Below, one piece after another: positions 21,509-30,456 of a DNA stretch of 46,222 bases (positions are counted from its first letter, which is position 1; each line of letters begins with the position of its first letter). The DNA lies in contig JAICQO010000049.1 in assembly GCA_025937835.1 (NCBI GenBank), forward strand, positions 1-46,222, in the 5' to 3' direction. The translations under genes and the position numbers were made by a program. The stretch is from Polyangiaceae bacterium. GTDB taxonomy: Bacteria; Myxococcota_A; Polyangia; Polyangiales; Polyangiaceae. The notes under the pieces are model-generated. The model ran no database searches. It worked only from the letters and a program-made list of their open reading frames with translations, and was not told the origin of the DNA.

Positions 21509-21661
21509 CTAGGCGTTTCCGAAGAACAGGAAGAACAGCAGGAGCAGCACGACCAGGCCGATGCCGCCGCTCGGGTAGTAGCCCCAGCCGCGGCTGTACG
21601 GCCAGGCGGGAGCGGAAGCCAGCATCGCGATGATGAGCACGATCAGGAGCAGCGTGAGCAT
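21509..21661 (-). CDS. Small membrane protein, DUF3309-like
   Basis: 50 residues: one hydrophobic helix (MLTLLLIVLIIAMLASAPAW), a short Tyr/Gly turn with WGYYPSGG, and a second hydrophobic helix (LVVLLLLFFLFFG). This is the DUF3309 pattern, a tiny inner-membrane hairpin of unknown role. AAAGGA lies at a normal distance before the ATG at 21661. It is convergent to the VOC gene. Confidence 0.8.
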   Translation of the reverse strand: MLTLLLIVLIIAMLASAPAWPYSRGWGYYPSGGIGLVVLLLLFFLFFGNA

Positions 21662-22090
21662 GGGAGTTCCTTTCGGCCGCAGATGGGCGGCTCTGTCAGC
21701 TCCTTCCGCAAACTCGATGCCAGCCCACGAAATCAGCGCGGTTCTGCGGCAAAAATAAAGATTCTGGAGGATCGCTGCAAGATCCCGCACCCGGGGGATG
21801 GGGCAAATCGAGGCGATTTCCGCCGATTGTGAGGCGCTCTGTCACGCGCCGGCTGCCGCCGATTGCCGACGCGGGGCTGCGTATTTCTCGTAGATGGGAA
21901 TAGTACTCCAGAGTTGCAGTGCGTCGGTCTGAACCAGGTGCAGACGGGCTTCGCGCCAGAATAGCTCAATAAATCCAGCGTTTCGGGATCCAGCCACGCT
22001 CTCCGTTGCCCGTAATATCCGAAGTTTGTGACTAGTCGGATAATCCTAGGCCAGGCGCGCGTGGGCTCTTACACTCGCGCGTGACGAGCC
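21662..22090. other. Divergent intergenic region of about 430 bases
   Basis: No gene supported. It should carry promoters for the 50-residue membrane protein (minus) and the DUF1592 lipoprotein (plus). On the minus strand TTGCAG and TATTTT lie 17 bases apart around 21755-21785, a weak sigma-70 match. GGATAATCC near 22037 is a possible -10 for the plus strand. The region is less GC-rich than its surroundings. Confidence 0.35.
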
Positions 22091-23938
22091 ATGACGAAGC
22101 CCTGGATCCGCGTTGCCGTTGCTCTCTCGGGGGCCGTGCTGTCGGGCTGCACAGCCGAGCTCGAGAGCGCGAATAGCGCGATCCCGGGCGGCGGGGCCAG
22201 CGGGGGCGAGAGCGGCATGGCTCCGCCGGGTGCACCCCCCAATACACCCCCGGGCGCACCGCCGAGCTCGGGCGGAACGGGCGGAGCGCCGGGAGCCGTA
22301 CCCCCGGCGGTTTCTGGCGGAGCGCCGTCGAGCGCGGGGGCACCGCCCTCCGGTGCCGGAGCGCCGACCACGACGGCCGTCACGGGCCGCGTCGGGTTGG
22401 CCGCGCGCATCAGCAAGGTCGAGTATGCGAACAGCGTGGCCGACGTGCTCGGCACCACGCTGACCGCGGCCGAGCTCGACGCGACGACCGGCGGTATCCC
22501 CGACGACGCCGGCGACGGCGTGTTCAAGCACATCGCCGACAAGCAGACGAGCATCGAGCAGCACGCGCTATCGTACTTTCAGGTGGCCGAAGGCGTGGTC
22601 AAGCGCGTTGACGTCGCGGCGCTCACGAAGAGCCTCGGCTGCAGCCAGGCCACTGCCGAGTGCGGTGGGAAGGCGATCGCGGCTCTCGGCCGGCGCCTGT
22701 ACCGGCGACCGCTCACGCAGCGCGAGAGCGACGCGATGCTCGCGGTGTTCAACGCCGCGGTCGCAGAACAGCTCGATTTCGCAGGGGCCATGCGCTGGAC
22801 GCTGCAGGCTCTGCTGCAGTCGCCGCAGTTCCTGTTTCGAATGGACGAGGAGACGCGGGGCACCGCCGGGCAAGCGCGCGATCTGACGCCCCAGGAGCTC
22901 GCGGCGCGGCTCGCCTCGTTCATCTGGGTGAGCGTGCCGGACGAGGCGCTGCTCGCCCGCGCCGAAGACGGCAGCTTGACCCAGCCGGACGTGCTCGAGT
23001 CCGAAGTGCAGCGCCTGCTGGCGGATCCGAAAGCGCAGCGGCTGACGCGCGCATTCGTCGCCGACTTCAGCCGCGCGCGCTACGCCTCGTTCGAGGGCGT
23101 CACGGATGCCGATCGCCTGGCGCTGGACGAGTCGATCGCCGCCACGTTCCAGGACCATCTGTGGACGCAGAAGGGCAGCATCGCGTCGCTTTTCACGACC
23201 ACGCGCTTCGTGGTCAACCCGCGCGTGGCCGAGCTGCTCGGGATGCAGATGCCGGGTTCCGGCTTGATGCCGGTGGACGTCGGCCAGCTGCCGCAGCGGG
23301 TCGGGTTGCTCGCACATCCGGGGATGATCGCGGGCATGGGCGATCGCGGCACCGGGTCGTTCGTGAACCGCGGCAAGTACTTGATGGAGCGGCTCTTGTG
23401 CCGGAACCCCGGTGCGGTGCCGGCGGGGCTGCTCACCGAGCTCGAGACGTTCAACTCCAACACCACCGGCTTCAACGAGCACGAGCGCGCGGCCGTTCGC
23501 AAGACGCGGGCCGAATGCTGGGGCTGCCACACGCAGTTCGAGCCGTTTGCGTTCGGGTTCTCGCGCTTCGACGGCGCGGGGCGCTACGTCGGCGAGCAGG
23601 ACGCGGCGGGCAAGCCGTTGCCGCTCGACGGCTGGGTGCCGCTGCCGGGCAAGGCCGAAGCCGCCAGCCCCAAGTACACGGACTTTGCGAGCTACATGCA
23701 GATCCTGGCGGACGAGCCGGTGATCCAGACCTGCATGACCGAGCATTTCATCGCCTTCGCCACGGCGCGCACCAGCGACGATCAGGCCAAGCTCGAGGCG
23801 GAGCGGGTGGGGGAGAAGTACCTTGCCGGCGGCAGCACGCTGGGCGCGATGGTGTCAGCCGTGGTCCAGAGCCAGCTGTTCCGGACGATCGTGCCATTGC
23901 CTGCCGTGAGCGCCGAAAACCCGGGGCCCCAACCATGA
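22091..23938 (+). CDS. DUF1592-family cytochrome-like lipoprotein
   Basis: 615 residues. Lipoprotein signal with lipobox LSGC (Cys20), then a Gly/Pro/Ala-rich linker to about 95, then the DUF1587/DUF1592/DUF1588/DUF1585 architecture shared by Myxococcota and Planctomycetes. Landmarks are ARISKVEYANSVADVLG, RLYRRPLTQRE, QSPQFLFRMDEE, RFVVNPRVAELLGM and RGKYLMERLLC. CWGCH near 477-481, followed by TQFEPFAFGFSRFDGAGR, is a CxxCH heme-c motif in the usual place for DUF1588. The protein probably sits in the envelope as a heme-containing oxidoreductase-like component; substrate unknown. The stop overlaps the next gene as ATGA. Confidence 0.88.
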   Translation: MTKPWIRVAVALSGAVLSGCTAELESANSAIPGGGASGGESGMAPPGAPPNTPPGAPPSSGGTGGAPGAVPPAVSGGAPSSAGAPPSGAGAPTTTAVTGRVGLAARISKVEYANSVADVLGTTLTAAELDATTGGIPDDAGDGVFKHIADKQTSIEQHALSYFQVAEGVVKRVDVAALTKSLGCSQATAECGGKAIAALGRRLYRRPLTQRESDAMLAVFNAAVAEQLDFAGAMRWTLQALLQSPQFLFRMDEETRGTAGQARDLTPQELAARLASFIWVSVPDEALLARAEDGSLTQPDVLESEVQRLLADPKAQRLTRAFVADFSRARYASFEGVTDADRLALDESIAATFQDHLWTQKGSIASLFTTTRFVVNPRVAELLGMQMPGSGLMPVDVGQLPQRVGLLAHPGMIAGMGDRGTGSFVNRGKYLMERLLCRNPGAVPAGLLTELETFNSNTTGFNEHERAAVRKTRAECWGCHTQFEPFAFGFSRFDGAGRYVGEQDAAGKPLPLDGWVPLPGKAEAASPKYTDFASYMQILADEPVIQTCMTEHFIAFATARTSDDQAKLEAERVGEKYLAGGSTLGAMVSAVVQSQLFRTIVPLPAVSAENPGPQP

Positions 23939-25386
23939 GAAAGATCCTGTCTCGCCGAACGCTGCTGCACGGTGCCGGTGGCGTGATGATCGGCCTGCCG
24001 TTCCTCGACGAGATGCGGCCGCGCAGCGCCAACGCGCAAACGACCGATCCGCCGATGCGGCTCATCACGTTGTTCTTCGGTCTGGGCGTGGCCCGCGAGG
24101 AAATGCTGAAGGGCTTCAAGGGGCCGCTCGCTCCCTTCGAAGCGCTTCAAAAGAAGATGTCGATCTTCACCAACCTCGAGCTCAAGCAGTCGCATGACTT
24201 CGGCTCGGGTGAGCCGCACTTCAAGGTCGGCGACGTGGTGTTCGTGGGTGATCCGCAGAAACGCGAGTACGAGGCCGCCGGTCCGTCACTCGAGCAGATC
24301 GTGAAGAAGGATCTGTTCCCGAACGGTGTCCCCACGCGGCTCGGCTCCAAGTCGGTCGGCATGTGGTTCCGCACGGGGTCGGTCTCGCAATACACGCGGC
24401 ATTGGAACCACGACGGCAGCCCGGGCGAGCGCCCCGAACGGCGTCCCACGCGGATCTTCGAGCAGCTCTTCGGCGGCATGACGGGCGGGGGCACGCCGGG
24501 AGCGCCGCAGGATCCAGGCGCCGTGCGCGAGCAACACCTGAAGCGCAGCGTGCTCGACGCCGTGGTCGGCGAATACAAGCACTACATCGGCGATGCATCA
24601 CCGCTCGGCAAGGATTCGAAGGCCAAGCTGTCGGTGCACCTCGACAACATCCGCAACGTCGAAAAACGCCTGGCACCGGTCGAGGCCGCGGTCGATGACG
24701 CCATCGCGCAAGAAGAGTGCGCGATGCCGAAAGCGGTCACCGATCCCGGCAAGGATTTGCCGTACGATCTGGCACAGGGCGGCGCCGGCGGCAGCGCGCC
24801 CGTCATTCAACACGAAGATTTCGCCGCGGCGTTCCAGCTCCAGGGGCAGCTGATGGCCCTGGCGTTGCGCTGCGACGTGCTGCGCTTCGGGAGTATGTTG
24901 TTCGTGGGCTCGGGCGGGCACGTCGGCTTGCGCGGCACCTACTCGGCGCTCGGCGACAGCGTGAACTTCACGCAGGACTTGCCCGGGACGAGCCCGCACG
25001 ACGCGTACTTTCACAACAACCGTTGGGACAAGTGCCGCCTTCACGCGCACTATTGCATCACCAACATCGCGGGTGCGCTCGCGTCGCTGGATGATCCGAG
25101 CTTCCTCGAAGCGAACGGCAAGACCGTGCTCGACAACACGCTGGTGATCGTCGGAACGGACTACGGCGGGGGCGGCACGACGACGGGGCACATCCCCGAG
25201 GGTGTGTTTCACGCCATCGCGGGCGGCAACGGTCATTTCAAGCCCGGTTTCAACGACAAGGTCTACAACGTGATCGACGTGTACGAGACCGCGTTGAAGC
25301 CGTACGGCCTGAAAACCGGCATGGGAGCCGGGCGCCACGCCCGCTACAAGCACGCGCCGGTCGAGATCGGCGAAGTACTGGCCTGA
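23935..25386 (+). CDS. DUF1552 family Tat-exported protein
   Basis: 483 residues beginning with the twin-arginine signal LSRRTLLHGAGGVMIGLPFLDEM, cleaved near ANA. DUF1552 proteins belong to the alkaline-phosphatase/sulfatase-like fold group related to DUF1501. MRLITLFFGLG at the start of the mature domain and VLDNTLVIVGTDYGGGG near residue 400 fit the family. It is coupled by ATGA to the DUF1592 lipoprotein, the standard arrangement of this two-gene unit. The Tat signal implies folding, perhaps with cofactor, before export. The biochemical role of the pair is not established. Confidence 0.9.
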   Translation: MRKILSRRTLLHGAGGVMIGLPFLDEMRPRSANAQTTDPPMRLITLFFGLGVAREEMLKGFKGPLAPFEALQKKMSIFTNLELKQSHDFGSGEPHFKVGDVVFVGDPQKREYEAAGPSLEQIVKKDLFPNGVPTRLGSKSVGMWFRTGSVSQYTRHWNHDGSPGERPERRPTRIFEQLFGGMTGGGTPGAPQDPGAVREQHLKRSVLDAVVGEYKHYIGDASPLGKDSKAKLSVHLDNIRNVEKRLAPVEAAVDDAIAQEECAMPKAVTDPGKDLPYDLAQGGAGGSAPVIQHEDFAAAFQLQGQLMALALRCDVLRFGSMLFVGSGGHVGLRGTYSALGDSVNFTQDLPGTSPHDAYFHNNRWDKCRLHAHYCITNIAGALASLDDPSFLEANGKTVLDNTLVIVGTDYGGGGTTTGHIPEGVFHAIAGGNGHFKPGFNDKVYNVIDVYETALKPYGLKTGMGAGRHARYKHAPVEIGEVLA

Positions 25387-25533
25387 GCAGCGAGCGACGG
25401 AGCCGCGCGCCTCACAGCGGCTCCGATCTACCTACCAGTTTGCCGGCGCTGCGTAGACCGCGTGATCGGTGTCGGCTTACACTGGTCGGATATCGAAGGC
25501 GGTAGTTCGGGTGGAAGCCGCCTGGGAGGAATC

Positions 25534-26739
25534 ATGAATCCGGTGAAGCTGCTGTGGTGTTCGGTCCTCGTTCTCGCTGCCTGCTCGGGTGCGCCAACGG
25601 AGGGGGTAGAAGAGTCGGTCGAGCCGATTTCGAAGGGGCATGGGCACGGAAACGGAAACGGGCATGGGCAGGGCCACCACGGGCCGAAGACCAGGAGCGT
25701 CGAATACGCGAGCCTGGACGTGCCGATCCCGGCGGGCATCGCCGCAGGAAAGGACGTGTTCTTCGTGGGCTCTCCGCTCGAGGGGCGGGTCGTCGTACTG
25801 TCGCGCAAGACTCGCGCTCAGCTCGCCGAGCTCCCGCAGCCGCCCGGCAACTTCGTCTTGCCGCTGATCTTGCACTCGATCGGGCCCTCGCGCGTGGCGG
25901 TGCTCGATAGTGGAGGACTCCCTGCGCCCGGCGTGAGCGACGTCGAGCCGACGCTCTACGAATACGAGTACCGGCTGCGCCACGGCGTATTCCAGGCGAC
26001 GCTCGCGCGCACCGTGCGCTTTACCGGCAATCGCATCGGCTTTGCCGAAGAGTTCGCCTACCTCGGTTCGGGCCGTTATCTGGTGACCGACGCGATCTAC
26101 GGCAGCATCTGGCAGGTCACTTCTCGGGGTGATGTCCGGCCGGGCATCGTCCCGAAGAGCTTCGAGCCCGAGGATCGGATCCCCGAGCTCTCGAACTGCC
26201 CGACCATGCCGCAGATCGAGGTCGGTGGGCTGCCGTTCCTGTTCACGGGCTCGACCATCCCCGGCGCGGGCGGCATCGACGTGCGGGACGGCACGGTTTA
26301 CGTGTATTCCTCGTGCGCCGCGGCGCTGTACGCGTTCCCGCTGTCGATTCTGCGTGACTCACGGGCGCCGCATCGGCGCGTAGCGTCGCTGCGGTTGGTC
26401 TCGAAGAAGCCGAATGACGTACCGGTCGAGGAGCTGCTCGAGCTGCAGTTCAACCCGTTCGACCCGTCCGATCCGTACCTGTACGGAACCGACGCGCTCA
26501 GGTTGCGCGTGATCCGCATCGATTCCCGGACAGGTGCCCGCCAGGTCCTCGGCGACGATCCGCGCTTGTTCAATTTCCCGTCCTCGCTCGCGTTCATCGA
26601 ACCGGAGAAGAGCGAGCGCGCGGCGATGCTCGTGCTGTCGAATCAACAGCACCGCACGACGATCACCAACGACGCGCTCGGCGAAGAGCTGTTCGAGCCG
26701 CCCTTCCTCGTCGCGAAGCTGGCTGTCTCGAAGCGCTAG
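25534..26739 (+). CDS. Lipoprotein with His/Gly-rich linker and propeller-like domain
   Basis: 401 residues. GGGAGGA precedes the ATG at 25534; lipobox LAAC gives Cys17. An earlier in-frame ATG would bury the signal peptide and is rejected. Residues about 36-50 form a linker of alternating His, Gly and Asn that could bind divalent metals. The rest has repeating short beta strands (VFFVGSPLEGRVVVLSR, SRVAVLDSGGLP, RYLVTDAIYGSIWQV, GIDVRDGTVYVYSSC) typical of a beta-propeller of the SMP-30/NHL kind. Function unknown. Its TAG stop shares the four bases CTAG with the stop of the minus-strand gene that follows. Confidence 0.75.
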   Translation: MNPVKLLWCSVLVLAACSGAPTEGVEESVEPISKGHGHGNGNGHGQGHHGPKTRSVEYASLDVPIPAGIAAGKDVFFVGSPLEGRVVVLSRKTRAQLAELPQPPGNFVLPLILHSIGPSRVAVLDSGGLPAPGVSDVEPTLYEYEYRLRHGVFQATLARTVRFTGNRIGFAEEFAYLGSGRYLVTDAIYGSIWQVTSRGDVRPGIVPKSFEPEDRIPELSNCPTMPQIEVGGLPFLFTGSTIPGAGGIDVRDGTVYVYSSCAAALYAFPLSILRDSRAPHRRVASLRLVSKKPNDVPVEELLELQFNPFDPSDPYLYGTDALRLRVIRIDSRTGARQVLGDDPRLFNFPSSLAFIEPEKSERAAMLVLSNQQHRTTITNDALGEELFEPPFLVAKLAVSKR

Positions 26740-27527
26740 CCCTGTTTGGCGGTCGCCTTTTTGGCGACCGTCTTCGGTTTGGCCTTGGCCTTGGCCTTGG
26801 CCGCCTTGGCTTTTGCCTTGAGCGAGGCCTTGGCTGTCGCGGCCTTGGCTGCCTGCTTTTTCGCGGAGACCTTGCTGGCTGCCTTCTTCGACTTCAGAGC
26901 CTTGGTCGCGGCGGCGCTCGCTGCGGCAGATCGGGTCGTGACCTTACCCTTGGCCGCGGCGGCGGCCTTGGTTTCGGTGCGTGCCTTGATGAGCACCGGT
27001 GGAGAGTCGTGAGCGACGACGGCTACACGGCGGGCAGCTTCGGCTTTTGCGGAAGCCGGGCGGGCTGCAGCCTTGCTCGCCTTGCTGGCGGAGCTGGTCT
27101 TGGCGGCGGCGCGGGCCTTCGTGGCGGCGCTCGCCTTGGCCGTGACGGCGGCGCGCGGAGGCGGCGACTTCCACGGCTTGGCACCGGCACCCCAGCCGAC
27201 GAGCAGCGCGACGGCAGCGACGCCCGCGCGGATCGACATCTCGCGCGACGGCCTCTTCCAAAGTGACGGTTTCTTCAAAAGCTTTCGGAAGCGCTCGAGG
27301 CGCGGCGGCTTCTGAAACGGATTCGGCTCCTCGTCGGGGATCGCCTCGACGGTCTCGGCCACCATGTCGACGGGGGGGTTCTCGAAGGAGGGCAGCGGTT
27401 CCGTGCCGTAGCCTGCGTGGGCCTGCCGCGACGAGGGCGCCGGCGGTGGGCCAGCAGGATTCACCTCGGGTGCGGGAGGAGGGGGATAGGGCGGATTGGC
27501 AGGCTGGCCGGGGTAGGAACGCGCCAT
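26736..27527 (-). CDS. Single-pass membrane protein with histone-H1-like Lys/Ala tail
   Basis: 263 residues. AAGGAG lies at a normal distance before the ATG at 27527. Order: Pro/Gly-rich N-terminus (SYPGQPANPPYPPPPAPE), acidic spacer with ENPPVDMVAETVEAIPDEE, a basic patch (RLERFRKLLKKPSLWKRP), one transmembrane helix (AGVAAVALLVGWGAGA, about 112-127), and a ~130-residue tail built of Ala/Lys/Thr repeats such as AKAKAAKAKAKAKPKTVAKK. The tail resembles bacterial histone-H1-like proteins (HctA/AlgP), but the basic patch before the helix predicts the tail is periplasmic, where it might bind peptidoglycan, LPS or DNA. No family is recognised for the N-terminal part. Confidence 0.75.
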   Translation of the reverse strand: MARSYPGQPANPPYPPPPAPEVNPAGPPPAPSSRQAHAGYGTEPLPSFENPPVDMVAETVEAIPDEEPNPFQKPPRLERFRKLLKKPSLWKRPSREMSIRAGVAAVALLVGWGAGAKPWKSPPPRAAVTAKASAATKARAAAKTSSASKASKAAARPASAKAEAARRVAVVAHDSPPVLIKARTETKAAAAAKGKVTTRSAAASAAATKALKSKKAASKVSAKKQAAKAATAKASLKAKAKAAKAKAKAKPKTVAKKATAKQG

Positions 27528-27738
27528 GCGGTCGACTCCTTGGTTCGGGTCTCCAAAACTTACCCGCGTTCGCGTTGCCGCGCACTCTTTCCGAATCCGC
27601 GCGACACGAACTCTGTCATCCCTCGGTATAGAATTGCACGCGCAGTGTGAGTTTCCCGGGACGCTGATGTAGGTGCGTCGCGCGCTAGTGCATGTGTCAA
27701 GCGCTAGCGAAGCTCGTTGTTTCTTCTGACGTGCGCTC

Positions 27739-28644
27739 TCAGAGCTCGGCGTACTTGGTGACCGCGAACGTATCGCACTGCTTCGGGTCGCCCCCTTCGA
27801 AGCCGCGGCGGAACCAGCGGATGCGCTGGGTGCTCGTGCCGTGCGTGTAGTCGTCCTGGTTCGAGTGGCCGAGCGCGTCGTCGCCGATGGCATGGGCGGC
27901 GGTGAGCGCTTCTTTCAGATCTTCTTCGGTGATCGAAAGCGAGGCTCGCGCCGTGTGCCCCCACACGCCGGCGAGGCAATCCGCCTGCAATTCGACGCGA
28001 ACCGAGACCTGATTTTCGCTTTCGCCCCGGACCTTGAGGCGCGTGGAGCCGATCAGGTTTTGCACGTGATGCCCGACCTCGTGCGCGATCACGTAGGCCT
28101 GAGCGAAGTCGCCCGGCGCTTTCAGCTTTTGCTCCATCACGCCGTAAAAACCGGGATCGATGTAGAGCTTCTTGTCGCGCGGGCAATAAAACGGTCCGAC
28201 CGCGGAGGTGGCGTTTCCACAACCGCCGGTGGACACCCCGTCTGCGAACACCACCAGAGTCGGGTTCTGATACGGGCCCGGCGCGCTTCCGTATTCAGGC
28301 AGGCTCGCGCTCTGAAACTTGTCCTTCCACACGTCCTCGGTGGAGGCGAGCACCACGCGGGAGAAGTCGCAGGCCTTGCCGTTCTCGGCGCTGGCTGCGC
28401 AGACGCTGCCGCTGCCCTGCGGGCCCGCGCCTGGTCCGCCCAACGCGCCGAACAGCTGCGCCTTGAGGCCTGCCGGTAGCACCAAGTAGCCGACGCCGAG
28501 CAACGCGCCGATCACGGCCACGCCCTTCACGCCCAGCATTTGCACCACGCCGAACAGCAGGTGGAGCGGGAGCCCGCCGCCGCCTCCGCCGCCCTGGCCT
28601 CGATCTTCGAAGTGTTCGGAACGGCGGCGTCCTCCGATGTCCAT
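27739..28644 (-). CDS. Neutral zinc metallopeptidase, YpfJ/KPN_02809 family
   Basis: 301 residues. The N-terminus MDIGGRRRSEHFEDRG is the family's GRR-S-N-EDRR box. A Gly-run and one transmembrane helix (GVAVIGALLGVGYLVLP) follow, then the periplasmic catalytic domain with HEVGHHVQNL near 185 (HExxH) and the conserved ELQADCLAGVW downstream, which supplies the third zinc ligand. NQDDYTHGTSTQRIRWFRRGFEGGD is the usual C-terminal signature. The family is a putative membrane-anchored peptidase of unknown substrate. The ATG at 28644 is chosen from family alignment; the longer frame adds an Arg/Ser-rich leader. Confidence 0.93.
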   Translation of the reverse strand: MDIGGRRRSEHFEDRGQGGGGGGGLPLHLLFGVVQMLGVKGVAVIGALLGVGYLVLPAGLKAQLFGALGGPGAGPQGSGSVCAASAENGKACDFSRVVLASTEDVWKDKFQSASLPEYGSAPGPYQNPTLVVFADGVSTGGCGNATSAVGPFYCPRDKKLYIDPGFYGVMEQKLKAPGDFAQAYVIAHEVGHHVQNLIGSTRLKVRGESENQVSVRVELQADCLAGVWGHTARASLSITEEDLKEALTAAHAIGDDALGHSNQDDYTHGTSTQRIRWFRRGFEGGDPKQCDTFAVTKYAEL

Positions 28645-28840
28645 GCCGCCCGAGCTTATGCTCGTTCCGTCGCGGCGACCAGAGCAACTTCGAGTTCGGT
28701 CCCCTGGACGACGTTGCGCGGAGACGTCGCTCTCCGAGTATGCTCGTCGCGAGTTTTCGTCCTTTGAACGAGTTGCCGCCGCGCCGCCTCGAATCGGGTG
28801 TTCCCCACCAACCAATCAATGCCCGTTTCGGAGCGTGGGC

Positions 28841-29812
28841 GTGAGGCCGTACGGGCTCGCTTGCGCCGTTGCGCTCTCGGCCGGGATCGCGCGCGGCGAA
28901 GCATTGCGCTTGTCCTGGGACGCCGAGGACGGCTGCGCGTCGCGCGAGCAGATCGAGGCCGGCGTGGAGACAGTGCTCGGAAGGCCGATCTCGGAGCTGT
29001 CGAGTAGCTGGACGCGGGTCGAAGCGAGCGCGAAGCGGCAAGGTGAGGAGTGGGAGCTGCGAGTGCGGGTGGTCGGTCGCGACGGCTCCGTGAACGAGCG
29101 GCGGCTCGCTGCGCCGACTTGCGCCGAGGCGGGCGACGCAGCGATCGCCGTGCTGGCCACGAGCCTCACGGCAAAACCCGCCGAGCCGGTGGAGCTCGAA
29201 GAGCGGCCGCAGGAACGGCCGTTCGTGCCGCTGGTGAGCGCGCGGCCCGAGCCCACCAGGACGAAAATTACCCGAGGGGTGGAGGAAAGCCGGGTGGGGG
29301 AGCTGACGCCGTTTCGCGTCTCCGCAAGCTTGGGGCTCGACACGTCCGTGCTCGAGTCCGCGGCCCCGCTGATCGAGCTGCGCCTGGGTCTGGAGGGCGA
29401 GCGCTTCGCGGTTCACGCATTCGGCGCTGTGTTGGCCGCGCAGAAAATCACCCTAGAGGGTGGTTTCGCCGAGCTCGGCTTGTGGAGCGCTGGCGTGCTC
29501 GGCTGTTACCGCTGGCTGGGTGCGGGGCGCGCTGCCACGTGGTCGTCGCGCTGGTGCGCCGGCGGAGAGCTCGGCCGGATCACGGCGAGCGGCCGTGGCT
29601 TCTCGGACGCGCGGGATGACGCGGCGCTCTGGGCGGCCTCTCGAGCCGAGCTGGACGTCGGTCTCCGGCTGTCCCGGGCGGTCGTGCTGCGCGCTGCAGC
29701 CGGCGGGCTCGCCCAGCTTCGGACGCTCTACGTCGCGGTCACCCCCGAGCGCGTGTACGAGACCCCGGCTTTGACGGCGCGCGCGCTGCTCGGGCTCGAG
29801 GCAGCCTTTTGA
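28841..29812 (+). CDS. Secreted protein encoded upstream of an ECF sigma factor
   Basis: 323 residues from GTG at 28841, where CGGAG lies seven bases upstream; a second GTG six bases earlier is too close to it. The signal peptide is RPYGLACAVALSAGIARG, cleaved before EALRLSWDAEDGC. The mature part first shows a ~100-residue domain with two Cys (DGCASREQI ... RLAAPTCAEAGDAAIAVLA), common in myxobacterial exported proteins, then a glycine/aromatic-rich beta region that looks like an outer-membrane barrel (GLEGERFAVHAFGAVLA, AGVLGCYRWLGAGRAATW). It lies just upstream of the sigma factor on the same strand and could be co-regulated. Confidence 0.7.
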   Translation: MRPYGLACAVALSAGIARGEALRLSWDAEDGCASREQIEAGVETVLGRPISELSSSWTRVEASAKRQGEEWELRVRVVGRDGSVNERRLAAPTCAEAGDAAIAVLATSLTAKPAEPVELEERPQERPFVPLVSARPEPTRTKITRGVEESRVGELTPFRVSASLGLDTSVLESAAPLIELRLGLEGERFAVHAFGAVLAAQKITLEGGFAELGLWSAGVLGCYRWLGAGRAATWSSRWCAGGELGRITASGRGFSDARDDAALWAASRAELDVGLRLSRAVVLRAAAGGLAQLRTLYVAVTPERVYETPALTARALLGLEAAF

Positions 29813-29877
29813 CGGCGGCCCGCGGTTCGGCCCACGGATCCGGGTCGCTTCCGACATTAGAGCGAGAAGCCGGGCGG

Positions 29878-30456
29878 ATGGACGAACCCACGGTCAACGA
29901 AGAGCCGGGAAAGCAGCCGCGCTTCGACGCGGAGCCGGACGAGGCAGAGCTGCCCGCCGGGTTCGACGTGCTCTACGACGAGCATTTCGCGTTCGTCTGG
30001 CGTTCGCTGAAGCGCTTGGGCGTTCCGGTCGAGGCGCTGGACGACGCCGTGCAGGACGTGTTCATCGTGGCATTGCGGCGGCGCTCGGATTTTCGGGGAC
30101 AGTCATCGGAGCGCACGTGGCTGTTCGGGATTGCGCACAACGTCGCACACGAGCAGCGCCGCAAGCTGCGCCGCGCTGCGGAACACGAGGCCCTGGATGA
30201 AGCGCTCTCGGCGCCGAACCCGAGCCCGCTCGAAGCGCTCACGACGGCCGAGGCGCTGCGCTTCGTCCGCAGTTTCCTGGAGACGCTCGACCCCGATCGA
30301 CGCGCCGTGTTCGTGATGACGGAGCTCGAGCAGATGCCGGCACCCGAGGTGGCCCGCGCCCTCGGCGTGAATCTGAACACCGTGTATTCGCGGCACCGCG
30401 CCGCCAGGCTCGAGTTTTTACGGCGTGTCGAGCGCCATTTTCGGAGAAACCCATGA
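29878..30456 (+). CDS. ECF-family RNA polymerase sigma factor
   Basis: 192 residues. Region 2 is FDVLYDEHFAFVWRSLKRLG through DDAVQDVFIVALRR and FRGQSSERTWLFGIAHNVA; region 4 is LDPDRRAVFVMTELEQMPAPEVA with the helix-turn-helix LGVNLNTVYSRHRAARLEFL. It directs RNA polymerase to stress or envelope promoters. I place the start at the ATG at 29878; a TTG at 29809 overlaps the preceding stop and could extend it by 23 residues. Its own stop overlaps the next gene as ATGA, the usual coupling of an ECF factor to its regulator. Confidence 0.92.
   Translation: MDEPTVNEEPGKQPRFDAEPDEAELPAGFDVLYDEHFAFVWRSLKRLGVPVEALDDAVQDVFIVALRRRSDFRGQSSERTWLFGIAHNVAHEQRRKLRRAAEHEALDEALSAPNPSPLEALTTAEALRFVRSFLETLDPDRRAVFVMTELEQMPAPEVARALGVNLNTVYSRHRAARLEFLRRVERHFRRNP

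Noticed and set aside
26755-27180. Repeat array resembling a structural DNA repeat
   Set aside because: It is the Lys/Ala/Thr codon repetition of the histone-like tail, in frame throughout.
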